A DNA stretch of 64,000 nucleotides from contig CM039505.1 in the NCBI GenBank assembly GCA_022432975.1, positions 20,591,338-20,655,337 of the forward strand, in the 5' to 3' direction. Below the pieces are notes generated by a model. That model saw only the letters and a list, made by a program, of their open reading frames with translations. It was not told where the DNA came from and made no database searches. Positions within the stretch are counted from its first letter, which is position 1, and each line of letters starts with the position of its first letter. The translations under genes were made by a program, and so were the position numbers. The DNA is from Begonia masoniana. Lineage: Eukaryota > Streptophyta > Magnoliopsida > Cucurbitales > Begoniaceae. Shown here in pieces: positions 1 through 10,044 of the stretch.

Positions 1-519
1 CCGGCTGACGTCACCAGTGGATGGCGAATGGTTGTTGTTCACCGGATGATGTCTCTTATTAGTTAGCAAGGTTAAGTAAGCCACGTGAGATGCACAAGAT
101 GACCGGATGAAGTAGATTTACACTATCGGCTGAAGCGAGCTCAATGCTTTTCGTTTAGCGATCGGTGTAGGTGATATACATATATATTTGTCGTCTAGTG
201 CTCGGGTGATGCGGGAACTGAAGGGTGATTTATCACCGGTCGATGTGAGTTTATTTCTCTACCGGCAGATGCAGTTTAAGAGTTGAAGTACCTGTTCACC
301 GCTGAGGCACCTTGTACTGCTCGCCGGCAGACTGCGTAATGTATTTCTTTGTTGAGCGATGTTTAATGATTCACGAGTGATGTCTTGATCTAAGTTATGA
401 GTTGTTTTTTTTTTTTAAAATAAACATAAAGGGGTATAATTCCGGTAAAAATAGTAAGGATATATGGACAAGTCTAAAAGAGTCATGATTTGGACTCGGC
501 CCTACTGGGGTCGTTACAA
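1..519 (+). repeat. LTR 3' part with degenerate CGGATGATG-type repeats
   Basis: The stretch is made of loosely repeated blocks with cores such as ACCGGATGATG, ATCGGCTGAAG and ACCGGCAGATG, and one TGACGTCA octamer at 6-13. The same block type fills parts of the B and C family LTRs elsewhere in the window. It ends GGGGTCGTTACA at 519, the usual CA-type LTR terminus here. The LTR start lies outside the window, so family and length are unknown. Confidence 0.55.
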
Positions 520-634
520 AATCTGTCTTTGTTATTCGCATCCACCACTCTGCCACTGTTCACTTTTGTCTTATTCACATCCACCTGTGAATAGTAGATT
601 TTCTTTTGAAGTTTTCATTTAAGAGGAAAATTGG
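520..634. repeat. Minisatellite-type fragment next to assembly gap
   Basis: The block 'TTCGCATCCACC ... CTGTTCAC ... TTATTCACATCCACC ... GTGAATAGTA' recurs at 25494-25730. It belongs to the LTR repeat class of families B and C. It runs into the N gap. Confidence 0.5.
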
Positions 635-734
635 NNNNNNNNNNNNNNNNNNNNNNNNNNNNNNNNNNNNNNNNNNNNNNNNNNNNNNNNNNNNNNNNNN
701 NNNNNNNNNNNNNNNNNNNNNNNNNNNNNNNNNN
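635..734. other. Assembly gap (100 N)
   Basis: Exactly 100 N, the usual placeholder for a scaffold gap of unknown size. Open reading frames called across it are artefacts. Confidence 0.99.
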
Positions 735-2170
735 AGCGTCGATGATCTTAATGGATTGTTTGTTTTAAGTCGTTTTGGTTTGGGTGTTAGGTTTACAATT
801 GTAGAGGTTATTATGGTCAGTCTGGATGGTATCCAGTGCTTGTTTGTATAGTTCATATTTGCTCATATCTGTTCATGCATCACTGTTTCAAATGTATGAA
901 AAGCATTTTGCACGTTGTTTTAAGAAAACGAATGACTCGTAAGGAAATAAACGTAATCTGTATCTGGTCACGCGAGGGGGGGCTCAGGCACGGCTTTGTA
1001 CGTGTTGTAAGCGTGTACCCCCTTCTCTAGCTGAAACAGTAGTACGACCGGGATGAGCTCTCCGGTTAGTGGGTTGCGTTCCATGGGACAATTGTCTGCG
1101 ACGTAATGAATCTGAAATTGTATCTGTTTCTGTATCTGATTCGAATCTGTAATCTGCCTATTTTCTGACTGGATACGCACGCCATGCATCTGCATTTACG
1201 AAGATACTGAGATTGCATCATCTCATGCTGTCTTTATGGTGTAGGTGACGGTGATAGGTGACATTGAGCCAGGTGAGGACGCGTTCAGCTCTCTGATGTA
1301 TGATGCAGGTAATGGAGAATGGCCCAGTGGGGAGTGTGCTGAGCAGCGCGTGCATTTTGACCGTGGGGGGATGTGTAGTATTTTGGGACTATCAAAATGT
1401 TTTTCGTAAATTGTATAGAAAATTTAGGGTGGCTTGTCTGGCTAGGGATAGGTTAGTTTTGAGTGTTCACCAAAAAACAATTGAAATGTTTTTGAAAATG
1501 GATTGATAATGTTGGGAAAGTCTTCATTGAATGTATTTTGGAACTGCTGATAAACTTTTGTTGATTTCAAAACAGGAAGGATTTGTAGAGTTTAAACATT
1601 CCACGAGTTTTATTTCATGAAAATAGGCTATGTTTGAAGTTGTTGAGTGTGGTTTTGAAGAGCGTTTGAATATGATAGGTTGAAGTTATGTGTGTTTTCG
1701 TGCAATTGTGAAGGGTGGGTTGTGAAGTGTAATGGTACGTGAAAGCAACGAAGAAGGAAGAAAGAGGGGAGGCGTTTGAACGCCCAGAAGTGGCGTTGGA
1801 ATGTGAAACTCTCTGGTTTTCCAGAGAGTTCAGTGATCTGGCGCAGGAAGAGTCGCGTTCTGGCGGGGGACCAAGAAAGTGGGGCGCACGATCGGCCATG
1901 CAATGGCCGACCGTGCGGCCATGTGGGAGGCGCCCGGTCGCCTATCATTTGGCGACCGAGCGCCCCTCCAATTTGGGGGGGAAATTCCCCTTTTGTCCCT
2001 CGGCGGATTTTATGTTTTTAATTCATTTATTTAATTGTTTTAAATTGTTTTAATTTCAATTATTTTAGTATTTGTTTTAAACGAATTACCAAACGAACTT
2101 CGATTTCGATTTAACAAGTTTTAATTCCGCTTAAATGTTAAGCCTAAAGTTTATTGGGATAAAAAAAAAT

Positions 2171-2590
2171 TGTGACGACCCGTCTTTCAACGCTTGTACG
2201 GAACCACCCATTCTCCGCGGATCCTGGGGCTGACCTGGGCCGGAGGGTGGGTTAAAACTCCGCGGATCCTGGGGCTGACCTGGGCCGGAGGGTCCTACTG
2301 GTCGTCTGGCGTTGAAGGAGGGGCCGTTACGAACCCACATCGCTTGGGGAAGTACATGGAAATGAAACATATGTAAGAGATCTCTCCCTAAATAGTAAGA
2401 CGCGTTTTGGAGCACGATTGGCGACGGATCCCATAAGAACTCCGAAGTTAAGCGTGCTTCGGCGAGAGTAATTTCAGGTTGGGTGATCTCCTGGGAAGTT
2501 CTCGCCAAACAAAGCCGTGAGGGGAGGATATTGGGCTACGGCCCAATCCCCAGAGCGGACAATATCTTGCTGGGATGAGGGGTCGTTACA
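2171..2590 (+). repeat. Cassandra LTR 1
   Basis: Best preserved LTR of the array: TGTGACGACC start, ATGAGGGGTCGTTACA end. It has two internal copies of a CCGCGGATCCTGGGGC-type block (about 2216 and 2260) and the 5S-derived block. Confidence 0.9.
2426..2505 (+). promoter_or_regulatory. 5S rRNA-derived Pol III promoter block (LTR 1)
   Basis: GGATCCCATAAGAACTCCG, GAAGTTAAGCGTGCTTCGGC and the GGGTGATCTCCTGGGAAGTT block follow the 3' two thirds of plant 5S rRNA, covering the A box, intermediate element and C box positions. From knowledge of Cassandra elements this is an RNA polymerase III promoter; activity here is inferred. Confidence 0.85.
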
Positions 2591-2592
2591 AA

Positions 2593-2604
2593 TGGTATCA
2601 GAGC
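2593..2604 (+). other. Primer binding site of Cassandra
   Basis: TGGTATCAGAGC, a perfect match to the 3' end complement of initiator tRNA-Met, two bases after LTR 1. Confidence 0.9.
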
Positions 2605-2661
2605 CTGTACCCAACCGGAAATGTGGCCAACGAGGACGTTGGGCCCCCAAGGGGGGGTGAT

Positions 2662-3082
2662 TGTGACGACCCGTCTTTCAACGCTTGTACGGAACCACCC
2701 ATTCTCCGCGGATCCTGGGGCTGACCTGGGCCGGAGGGTGGGTTAAAACTCCGCGGATCTTGGGGCTGACCTGGCCGGAGGGTCCTACGTCGTCTGGCGT
2801 GAAGGAGCGGGCCGGGGCCGTTACGAACCCACTCGCTTGGGGAAGTACAGGAAAGGAAACATATGTAAGAGAGCTCTCCCTAAATAGTAAGGACGCGTTT
2901 TGGAGCACGATGGCGACGGATCCCATAAGAAACTCGAAGTTTACGCGTGCTCGGCGAGAGTAATTCAGGTTGGGTGGGTGATCTCTGGGAAGTTCTCGCC
3001 AAACAAAGCCGTGAGGGGAGGATATTGGGCTACGGCCCAATCCCCAGGAGGAAATATCTGCTGGGATGAAGGGGGTCGTTCA
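2662..3082 (+). repeat. Cassandra LTR 2
   Basis: Second direct copy, with many single-base gains and losses compared with LTR 1 and a terminus reduced to GTCGTTCA. It is preceded by the polypurine-like GGGGGGGTGAT. Confidence 0.85.
2918..2999 (+). promoter_or_regulatory. 5S-derived promoter block (LTR 2), damaged
   Basis: The same order as in LTR 1, but with an extra A after AAGA, an altered A box (GTTTACGCGTGCTCGG), a duplicated GGGT and a lost C in the CTCCTGGG segment. It is likely weaker or dead. Confidence 0.75.
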
Positions 3083-3159
3083 AATTGGTATCAAGAGCCT
3101 GTACCCAACCGAATGTTGGCAAACGAGGGGGACGTTGGGGCCCCCAACGGGGGGTGGAT

Positions 3160-3571
3160 TGTGACGACCCGTCTTTAAAGATTGTACGGAACACCCTTTC
3201 TCGCGGGATCTGGGGCTGACCGGGCCGGAGGGTGGGTTAAAACTCCGCGGATCTTGGGGTGAACCTGGGCGGAGGGTCCTAATGGTCGTTCTGGCGTTGA
3301 AGGAAGGGGCCGTTACAGAACCAAACATCGTGGGGACGTACATGGAAATGTGAAACATATGTAGAGGATCAATCCATAAATAGTAAGACGAGTTTTGGAG
3401 CACGAATTGGCGACGGATCCCATAGAAACTCCGAAGTTAAAATGCTTCGGCGAGAGTAATTTCAGGTGGGGACTCCTGGAAGTTCTCGCCAAACAAAGCC
3501 GTGAGGGGAGGATATGGGTACGGCCCAATCACAGAGCGGACCACTATCTTATGGGATGAGGGGTCGTTACA
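3160..3571 (+). repeat. Cassandra LTR 3
   Basis: Third direct copy (TGTGACGACC...GGGTCGTTACA), with several deletions. The interrupted family A LTR resumes right after it. Confidence 0.85.
3415..3489 (+). promoter_or_regulatory. 5S-derived promoter block (LTR 3), damaged
   Basis: GGATCCCATAGAAACTCCG is followed by a shortened A box (GTTAAAATGCTTCGGC) and a C-box region missing part of GGGTGAT. It is recognisable but degraded. Confidence 0.75.
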
Positions 3572-3619
3572 CAAATAATATTAAGGAAAGGGGTTAAGGT
3601 TTAGGAGTTGTTACATTTA

Positions 3620-3629
3620 TGGTTCGAGC
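3620..3629 (+). other. Degraded primer site of family A gypsy
   Basis: TGGTTCGAGC occupies the position of TGGTATCAGAGC in the relative at 60417-60428, with the same spacing to the LTR end and the same downstream AAAATCGGTTCTG. Two bases have been lost. Confidence 0.7.
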
Positions 3630-3762
3630 ACCGGTTTTATAAAAATCGGTTCTGTGATGCTCGACGCAAAACCACTACCGCGGGACATCTCACACCTGTA
3701 AGTTGTTAGTTTTATCTTGATTTGTCTTAGGATATTGTTTTGATTTAAGGATTTGTATAAGA

Positions 3763-4700
3763 ATGGTTCGAGGAAGATCGAGAGATGATGCGCTTAGACG
3801 GTTATAGAATTAATAGATCGCCAGGTCTCAGCATTAGGACGGCAAGCACAACAAATGCCGGACTTAGTGAATCGAGAGAACCAGAGGACTAGGATATGGA
3901 GTTCAAAGTAATCAGGGGGTATGCAAGAATCAAGGCCTACGGCCTCCAGTAGCGCCGGCCAATCATCAGATCCAACACGTGCTGAGGGTGGATCCAGGTT
4001 ATGGAGGACTATGTTAGTTATGGCAGATGTAGGGATTGGACATCGCTTAGTCGACTACGGATGTATCAGTTATGACTGTGATCAGTTCAAGTTTTTATTT
4101 TTCTATAACTATTTCAGCCCCGCACCGTGAGAGTGGCGAAGAGGAACGAGTTTATCACAGAAGCGACTGGTTTTCGGTTGCTGATTATATTCGGAGTTCG
4201 AGCATTATCCATTTTGCATCTCGTCTTGTTAGCGGAATGATTAGAATTCACCATTAGGGAGGGACTTAATCTTGTAGATTCGTGCACGTTGTTGTCTCAG
4301 TAAATTGATGCCCCTAATTCTGACATCACACTAGAGCGCTGGATATCGAGGCTGCCAGAGCCACTTGTGTTAGACCGATGGGCCATCAAAGGGCTTCGTC
4401 CGAGGATCCGTCCTCAGTCACAGAACCGAGATGCAGCCTATAGTACAGCCCCCAGCAGCATAGGGGGTGGAAGAGACCTCTTGAGGAGGTCATGAGCGGG
4501 TCAAGGGAACAATACGAGCTCTCAGTTATCGTGGTGCCAAGTGCCCAAAAAGGAGCATAGTGGCGAGTGCCGATGGCACAAATAAATGTTATAGATGTGG
4601 GATATCTGTCACTTCTCAAGGGATGGTCTTAAGCAGGCCGATCAGTTAGGCGGAGATCGAGGAGAGTTATGCCCGAGGATCTTCGCAGGTTTGAGCCTGG
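3763..4700 (+). pseudogene. gag remnant (family A gypsy)
   Basis: The ATG at 3763 (MVRGRSRDDA...) corresponds to the gag start at 60269 of the minus-strand copy, with the same leader in front. Frames are broken almost at once, and no open segment exceeds about 70 codons. A nucleocapsid zinc knuckle survives in outline near 4590-4625 (TGTTATAGATGTGGG giving CYRCG, then a broken GH..C). Large parts of the capsid region seen in the relative are missing or scrambled. Confidence 0.7.
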
Positions 4701-4744
4701 ACGATGTTGCTCTGACGATGATCAGCCCTGCCTGATAGCAGTAC

Positions 4745-6330
4745 TATAGTGATTAGGCGTAGCTGTATTTTTCTTTGTTGAGACAGGGGGCTACGCACTC
4801 TTTTGTTTTCCACTGCTGTGGTCTAGACTGCATATTGAGCCTGAATTCTCAGAATGCGAATATAGTGTGTGCTACGTCGTAGAGCGTATGCGTCAGTTGA
4901 TGTTTCCAGGCAATATTTCTCGATTGAGTGACAGTACCCTATGCTCGACTTATGTTCTGGGCATAGAACACTATGTCTGATCTTAGGGATTGCTGGCTGT
5001 CACAGCAATTCGCCACCATCAATTATCGATCCGATTTGACCTTCCGACCCCCGGAAAGCCGAGTTTTTCTTATCAGGCATGAAACCCGATTGAGTAGCCT
5101 CGCCTATTTCTTATCCCGAGGTTCAACGAGCAGATTTACGGTGCGGGCTCTGTTTAGTTGGCCTCTGTATTTGATTGTCACTTTCTCAATCGAGAAAAAG
5201 CAGAGCGACACCTATTGTCAGGAGTCTCTGGGATCTTTCGTTATGATCTCCCGGGTTACCACTAACCGTGAGATCAAATTCCTATTGATGCTCTATCCAC
5301 TCCGCGCCGAGGTTAAGACCCGTACTCCAGTCTCACCAGCTGAGTTGAGGCCTGAGGACTCAGCTTTACGCGTTGGTAGAAGAAGGGTTTTTATTCGACC
5401 CAGGGTTTCACCTGGGGTGCACCCTTCTGTTTGATTAAAAAGAAAGCGGACCCTCAGGACGTGCATCGATCCAGAGAACTAGAATAACTTACAGTGACTA
5501 ATAGTATCCACTGCCCCGCCTTGATGTTATTTGCTCAGCTGACAAGGTGCCGCGAGATTTTTTAGGAGTGATCTACGCTCGGGTTCAAGTGAACTGAAGG
5601 TCTGGAGGATGATATACCGAATACGGCATTTCAAACGAGGATGTGCATTATGAGTTCCTTGTCATGTCTTTTGGACTTCCTAATGCCCACTGCCTCGTTT
5701 GATGGATTTGATGAACCGTGTCTTCAGGAGTTATCTGGACAAGTTCGTGGTGTTTCATCGCCTACATTGCTGATCTACTCTAAGACGAAGGAGAACCGAG
5801 GAGCATTTTGAGGTGTCCATGAGGACCCTAGGTCAGCATAAGTTGTTCCGAAGTGCTCCAAATGAGAATGGTGGTTGGATCGGTCAGTTTCCTTGGCCAT
5901 CTCATATCATCATGAAGGTGTTTCTGTGGATCCGAGCCAAAATTAGGCGGTCGAGATTGGCCACGCCGAAGACTGCCGAAGGTGCGCAGATTTCTGGGTT
6001 AGCCGGTTATTCCAGAAGTTTATTGAGGGATTCCGAAGTCGACTTCCTTTTCCGCTGACTCGGAAGAACGAGATGTTTATAATGGTCGTCTGCTTGTGAT
6101 GATAGTTTTATGGAGTTAAAGCAGAGATTGACCACCGCTCCAGTACTGGCGCTACCTATTGAAGGTGACAAGTTCAGTATTTATTGTGACGCGTCTGGAG
6201 TGGGACTCGGCTGTGTATTGATCAGGAGGGAAGAGTTATTGCATATGCCTATCGGCAGCTGAAGCTGTACGAGCAGAACTACCCTAACGCACGACCTTGA
6301 GTTGGCAGCTGTGGTCTTCGCACTGAAGAT
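4745..6330 (+). pseudogene. Protease, RT and RNase H remnant (family A gypsy)
   Basis: Aspartic protease traces: the region of the DTGATHS motif near 4790-4820 and LGIDWLSQQ-like coding near 4980-5010. RT traces: the [14 protein letters not shown] stretch near 5460-5490, VMSFGL.NA near 5665-5690 and the LMNRVF region near 5710. RNase H traces: [12 protein letters not shown] near 6180-6212 and [10 protein letters not shown] near 6298-6325. At least five indels shift the frame. A TAG at about 5954-5956 lies at the same alignment position as the TAG at 57927-57929 in the other family A copy. Confidence 0.8.
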
Positions 6331-7176
6331 ATGGAGGCATTATTTATATGGCAGCAGTGCGAGATATTTTCCGACCACAAGAGCTTGAAGTATCTATTTA
6401 CGCAGAAGGAGCTGAATATGCGTCAGAGGAGGTGGCTTGAGTTCGTCAAAGATTACGATTTTGATATCAAGTACCACCCAGAAAAGGCGAACAAGGTTGC
6501 TGATGCCTTGAGTAGAGTGCCTTCTACGAGTCAGCCTTCATTAGCAGCGATGTCAGTTACGCTGTGGTCTGAGATTGAGAGGTTCGACGTTGAGATAGTG
6601 GCAGAGTTGTCCAGTATGCTCACCAACATTTCTCTCATGCCGACTATTCTGGATCGGATACATGAGGCTCAGCAGAAGGATACTGAGTGTGAGGAGCTTC
6701 GATCCAGCATGACATTGGGAGACTCGTCAGATTTTCATTTATCAGATGATGGTATTCTGGAGTTCAGGCATAGGTGGTACGTGCCTAACGACGAGGACCT
6801 GAAGAAGGAGATATTGGCCGAGGCACATTCTTCGGCGTATTCTGTGCACCCGAGAAGTACTAAGATGTACCGGGACTTAAAGCAACATTTCTGGTGGCCG
6901 AACATGAAGCGAGAGGTTGCCAAGTACGTTGAGACCTGTTTAGTGTGTCAACAGGTGAAAGTAGAGCACCAGAGACCGGCCGAAACATTATTGCCACTGC
7001 CGATTCCGAAGTGGAAATGGGAGCAGATCTCCATGGATTTTATTGTGGGGCTCCCGAGAACGACAAAGGGCCATGATGGTGTTTGGGTGATCGTGGACCG
7101 ATTGACAAAGTCGGCCCATTTCTTATCCGTGAAAATGACTTCTTCTATGGATCAGCTTGCCGAGCTTTACGTGTAG
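6331..7176 (+). pseudogene. RNase H end and integrase N-terminal half (family A gypsy)
   Basis: Longest clean frame of this element, 281 codons. It begins inside RNase H ([19 protein letters not shown], the substrate-binding end of the domain), passes through the tether region, and holds the HHCC zinc-binding module of integrase near residues 170-210 ([10 protein letters not shown]...CLVCQQ). It then reaches the first catalytic aspartate ([16 protein letters not shown]) and the [10 protein letters not shown] motif. It stops at a TAG (7174-7176) where the minus-strand relative has a sense codon. The frame is a slice of a polyprotein, not a gene with its own start. Confidence 0.9.
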
Positions 7177-8072
7177 GAGATTGTTAGACTGCATGGAGTG
7201 CCAGTTTCCATTGTCTCAGATCGTGATCCGAGATTTACTTCGAAGTTCTAGAAGTGTCTGCACAAAGCTATGGGGACTCAGCTTAATTTCAGCACAGCAT
7301 TTCATCCTCAGACTGATGGTCAGACAGAGAGGACGAATCAGATTCTTGAGGATATGCTCAGAGCTTGTGTGCTGGAGTTTCAGGGCTCGTGGAGCCAATA
7401 TTTGCCGCTGATTGAGTTCTCGTACAACAACAGCTTCCAGGCTACCATTGGCATGGCACCGTATGAGGCTTTGTATGGTCGAAAGTGTAGGTCTCCGTTA
7501 TATTGGGACGAGGTTGGCGAGGCCAGCATCATTGGTCCGGAGATTCTACAACAAACGGCAGAGAAGATTGGCATTATTCGACAGCGTATTGAGGTAGCTC
7601 AGAGCAGACAGAAGAGCTACGCTGACACGAGACGGAGAGAGCTAGAGTTCGAGGAAGGTGACGAAGTTTATCTTAAAGTTTCTCCGTTCAAAGGTGTTGC
7701 GAGATTTGGAAGGAGGGGCAAGTTAAACCCTCGTTATGTGGGGGCCCTTTCCTATTCTGAAGAGGATCGGGAAGTTGGCGTACAAACTACAGCTTCCGAC
7801 TTCTATGGGGGTATCCACGACGTATTCCACGTATCCATGCTTCGAAGTGCTTGCGTGATCCTTCACATGCCGTAGAGACTACAGAGATCGAGGTACAACC
7901 TACCTTGACTTATGAGGAGAAGGCCGGTACGTATTTTGGAGTCTTCCATTAAAGTCTTACGCAATAAGGAGATTCCCTAGTCAAAGTCTTATGGCGGAAA
8001 CCACGAGGTGGAAGAGGCGCTTGGGAGCGACAGCAGGATATGATGACTAAATATCCTGATTTGTTTGTATGA
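7177..8072 (+). pseudogene. Integrase catalytic core end and chromodomain-like tail (family A gypsy)
   Basis: Continues the integrase: the second aspartate region (SDRDPRF, in a shifted frame near 7215-7235), a TAG at 7248-7250, then an open stretch from 7270 with [15 protein letters not shown], which contains the catalytic glutamate. [20 protein letters not shown] and the KVSPFKGVARFGRRGKLNPR block (GPY-type C-terminal domain) follow. A frameshift near 7745 breaks the end. The tail near 7970-8072 reads like the LVKVLW..H.VEEA.WER motif of Tekay-type chromodomains. Confidence 0.85.
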
Positions 8073-8112
8073 TTTAATGTTGTGGACAAAATTCTAAATA
8101 AGGAGGGTGTAA

Positions 8113-9966
8113 TGTAATATCCGGCTTGTACGGATTTTATATTATAATATATATGTTGGCATTTTCGTAAATACGTCAAATCAGATCCATTTTACGAAAA
8201 GAAGGCGTCATTTCGATCCTAACGATTATAGGATTTTAGGAAATTTACGGGATTTTTTGGAGGAAGAACGTTATATTCCGAGTAATTAGGTTTCTCGTAA
8301 TATAAAGGACGTTCTAGTAAAAATAGCAAACGAGGTCCGAATTGCGAACGGACAGTTTTAATAAATCCTAAATAATGAGTTGGACCTATTTGTGAAATAA
8401 GGAGATTTGGTGAAACCAAATAGCTAGTCAATTAAGGAAAGGAGGACGAAACGAATATAAAAAACAACAGAAGGGCGAAATGGTAATTCGTCGAGTCAAT
8501 TTTAATTAAATAAACTTTCTCTTCCTCCCTCGACACGTCAGTTTTCCAGAAGCTTTTCCTTTTCTTTTTCTCTCGGCCCTCCTCTCTGTCGTTGGCGATT
8601 CTCAACATTCCGACCTCCCTTTCTCCTCAATCGTTCCGTTTCTTCGCGTTTTCTCCTCCAATCGCCGCTCTAGGTATGGATCTATAGTTTTAGAACATTT
8701 ATTCGAGTTTTATGGAGTTTGAACAATTAGGTTTCATTAGTTTTAGTTTTGAAAAATCGCGTTTATATCCGAATGGATAGGTTTTGCCGATAATTCAGGA
8801 TTAGTAATGTTTGGACTTATTAGACGAATTTAATTGATTCTGTACGAATTTGATCTGAATCTGAATGTTTCTAAAAAAAAGAATGGCATAACGCACGCAT
8901 GCATCTGCATTACGAATCTACTGAGATGTTCATTAGCTCATTGATGTCGGTATGGTGTAGGTGACGTGATAGGGACATTGAGCCGGTGAATGACGACGTT
9001 CCTCCTCCTGATGTAGGAATGCAGTTAATGGAGAATGGCACGGGAGTTTGCTGAGAGGATCGTGCATTTTTTTGTTTGTTGTTTGTGTTTTTTTGACGCG
9101 TGTGTGGGTGTGTTTTGTATTTTGAGGACACAGGATGTTTTAGTTAATTGTATAGAATTTTTATGGTGCTTGTTCTGGTAGTGGATCGGTTATGTTTTGA
9201 GGTTTTCAAAAAACTTTTTGAATTTTGGAAACTGGATTTGATAATTGTTTGGAAAGTCTTTCATTGAATGTATTTTTGGAACTGCTTATAACCTTTTGTT
9301 GATTTCAAAACAAGAAGGATTTGTTTAGAGTTTAAACATCCACGCGTTTTATTTTCATGAAAATAGGCTATGTTTTGAACGTGTTTTCGAGTCGTGGTTT
9401 TGAACGAGAGTTGAAATGTATATGTTGGAACGTATGCGTGGTTAGTGCAATTGTGAATGGGTGGTGTTAAGTGTAATGGTACGTGAAAGCAAAGAAGAAG
9501 GAAGAAAGAGTGGCGTTCGAACGCCCAAGAAGTGGCGTTGGAATGTGAAACTCTCTGGTTTTCTAGAGAGTTCAGCGATCGGGTGCAGGAAGAGTCGCGT
9601 TCGAGCGGGCGACCAAGAAAGTGGGGCGCACGATCGGCCAAGCAATGGCCGACCGTGCGGCCATGTGGGAGGCGCCCGGTCGCCTATCATTTGGCGACCG
9701 AGCGTCCCTCCAATTTGGGGGGGAAATTCCCCTTCTGTCCCTCGGCGGATTTTATGTTTTTAATTCATTTATTTAAATGTTTTTAATTGTTTTAAATTGT
9801 TTTAATTTCAATCATTTTAGTATTTGTTTTAAACGAATTACCAAACGAAATTCGATTTCGATTTAACAAGTTTTAATTCCGCTTAAATGTTAAGCCTAAA
9901 GTTTATTGGGATAAAAAAAAAAATAATAATATTACGGGAAATGGGTACAGTTTTAGGGATGTTACA
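8113..9966 (+). repeat. 3' LTR of gypsy family A
   Basis: Starts TGTAATATCCGGCTTGTACG right after a purine-rich tract (8097-8112) and ends TTAGGGATGTTACA. Length is 1854 bases; it lacks a block of about 300 bases that the 5' copy keeps around 846-1150. Hairpin CTCTCTGG...CTAGAGAG near 9550-9570; palindromic GATCGGCC/GGCCGACC/GGTCGCC cluster at 9625-9710. Confidence 0.85.
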
Positions 9967-10014
9967 TCCTTAGGCCGTGGAACAAGTTCATATACCTTGC
10001 TCCTTTCAAATTGA
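9967..10014 (-). repeat. Duplicated copia RT fragment
   Basis: Repeats 11452-11505 almost base for base (TCCTTAGGCCGTGGAACAAG...), the start of the copia RT domain. It lies downstream of the copia pol end, which is out of order for a copia element. Confidence 0.8.
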
Positions 10015-10044
10015 TTTAATAAGGAAAGAACCTTAACTTTTCTC

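Larger units (their letters stand above)
2171..3571 (+). mobile_element. Cassandra-type TRIM array: three LTRs, two internal domains
   Basis: Three direct LTR copies (2171-2590, 2662-3082, 3160-3571; 420, 421 and 412 bases) begin TGTGACGACCCG and end GTCGTTACA or a degraded form. They are separated by internal domains of 71 and 77 bases, each with a tRNA-iMet-like primer site (2593-2604; 3086-3098 with one extra base) and a G-rich tract before the next LTR. Each LTR holds a 5S rRNA-like block, the hallmark of Cassandra elements. There is no coding capacity. The array sits inside the family A 5' LTR, flanked by AAAAT on the left and CAAAT on the right, an imperfect 5-base duplication. A normal copy has two LTRs; three suggests recombination between copies or misassembly. 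Confidence 0.9.
735..3615 (+). repeat. 5' LTR of gypsy family A, split by Cassandra at 2171-3571
   Basis: Bases 1180-2170 align with 8890-9915 of the 3' LTR. Bases 735-1150 align with the reverse complement of about 61560-61960 in the other family A LTR, and this block is missing from the 3' LTR. The sequence broken at 2170 resumes after 3571 (AATAATATTA...) and ends GTTGTTACA at 3615. A hairpin CTCTCTGG...CCAGAGAG (about 1810-1830) and a palindromic GCGAT/CGACC cluster (1885-1975) lie in the last 250 bases once the insertion is removed. Confidence 0.8.
735..9966 (+). mobile_element. Decayed Ty3/gypsy element, family A, plus strand
   Basis: The order is 5' LTR (735-3615, left end lost in the gap, split by Cassandra), altered primer site (3620), gag remnant, protease, RT, RNase H, integrase, purine tract (about 8097-8112) and 3' LTR (8113-9966). 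Domain order and LTR sequence match the better preserved minus-strand relative at 54737-62976, so both are one family, of the Tekay/Del chromovirus type. Many short indels, more than elsewhere in the window, break every frame except part of the integrase. The base following the 3' LTR belongs to a copia element (9967 onward), suggesting insertion into copia DNA. The left flank is lost, so no target duplication can be tested. Confidence 0.88.

Noticed and set aside
575..856. Reading frames crossing the N gaps (575-856, 606-851, 37897-38151)
   Set aside because: They are open only because N codons are translated as X.
2426..2505. A genuine 5S rRNA gene
   Set aside because: Only the promoter-bearing part of 5S is present, it sits inside an LTR with a primer site nearby, and the 5' third of 5S rRNA is missing.
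2131..3528. Reading frames of 60-125 codons in the Cassandra array, such as the antisense MARTSQEITQPEITLAEARL frame
   Set aside because: They recur in every Cassandra copy because they are antisense or shifted readings of the 5S-derived block; there is no start context or protein domain.
4973..5434. 153-codon frame as an independent gene
   Set aside because: It is a frameshifted reading through the protease/RT part of the decayed plus-strand gypsy element.
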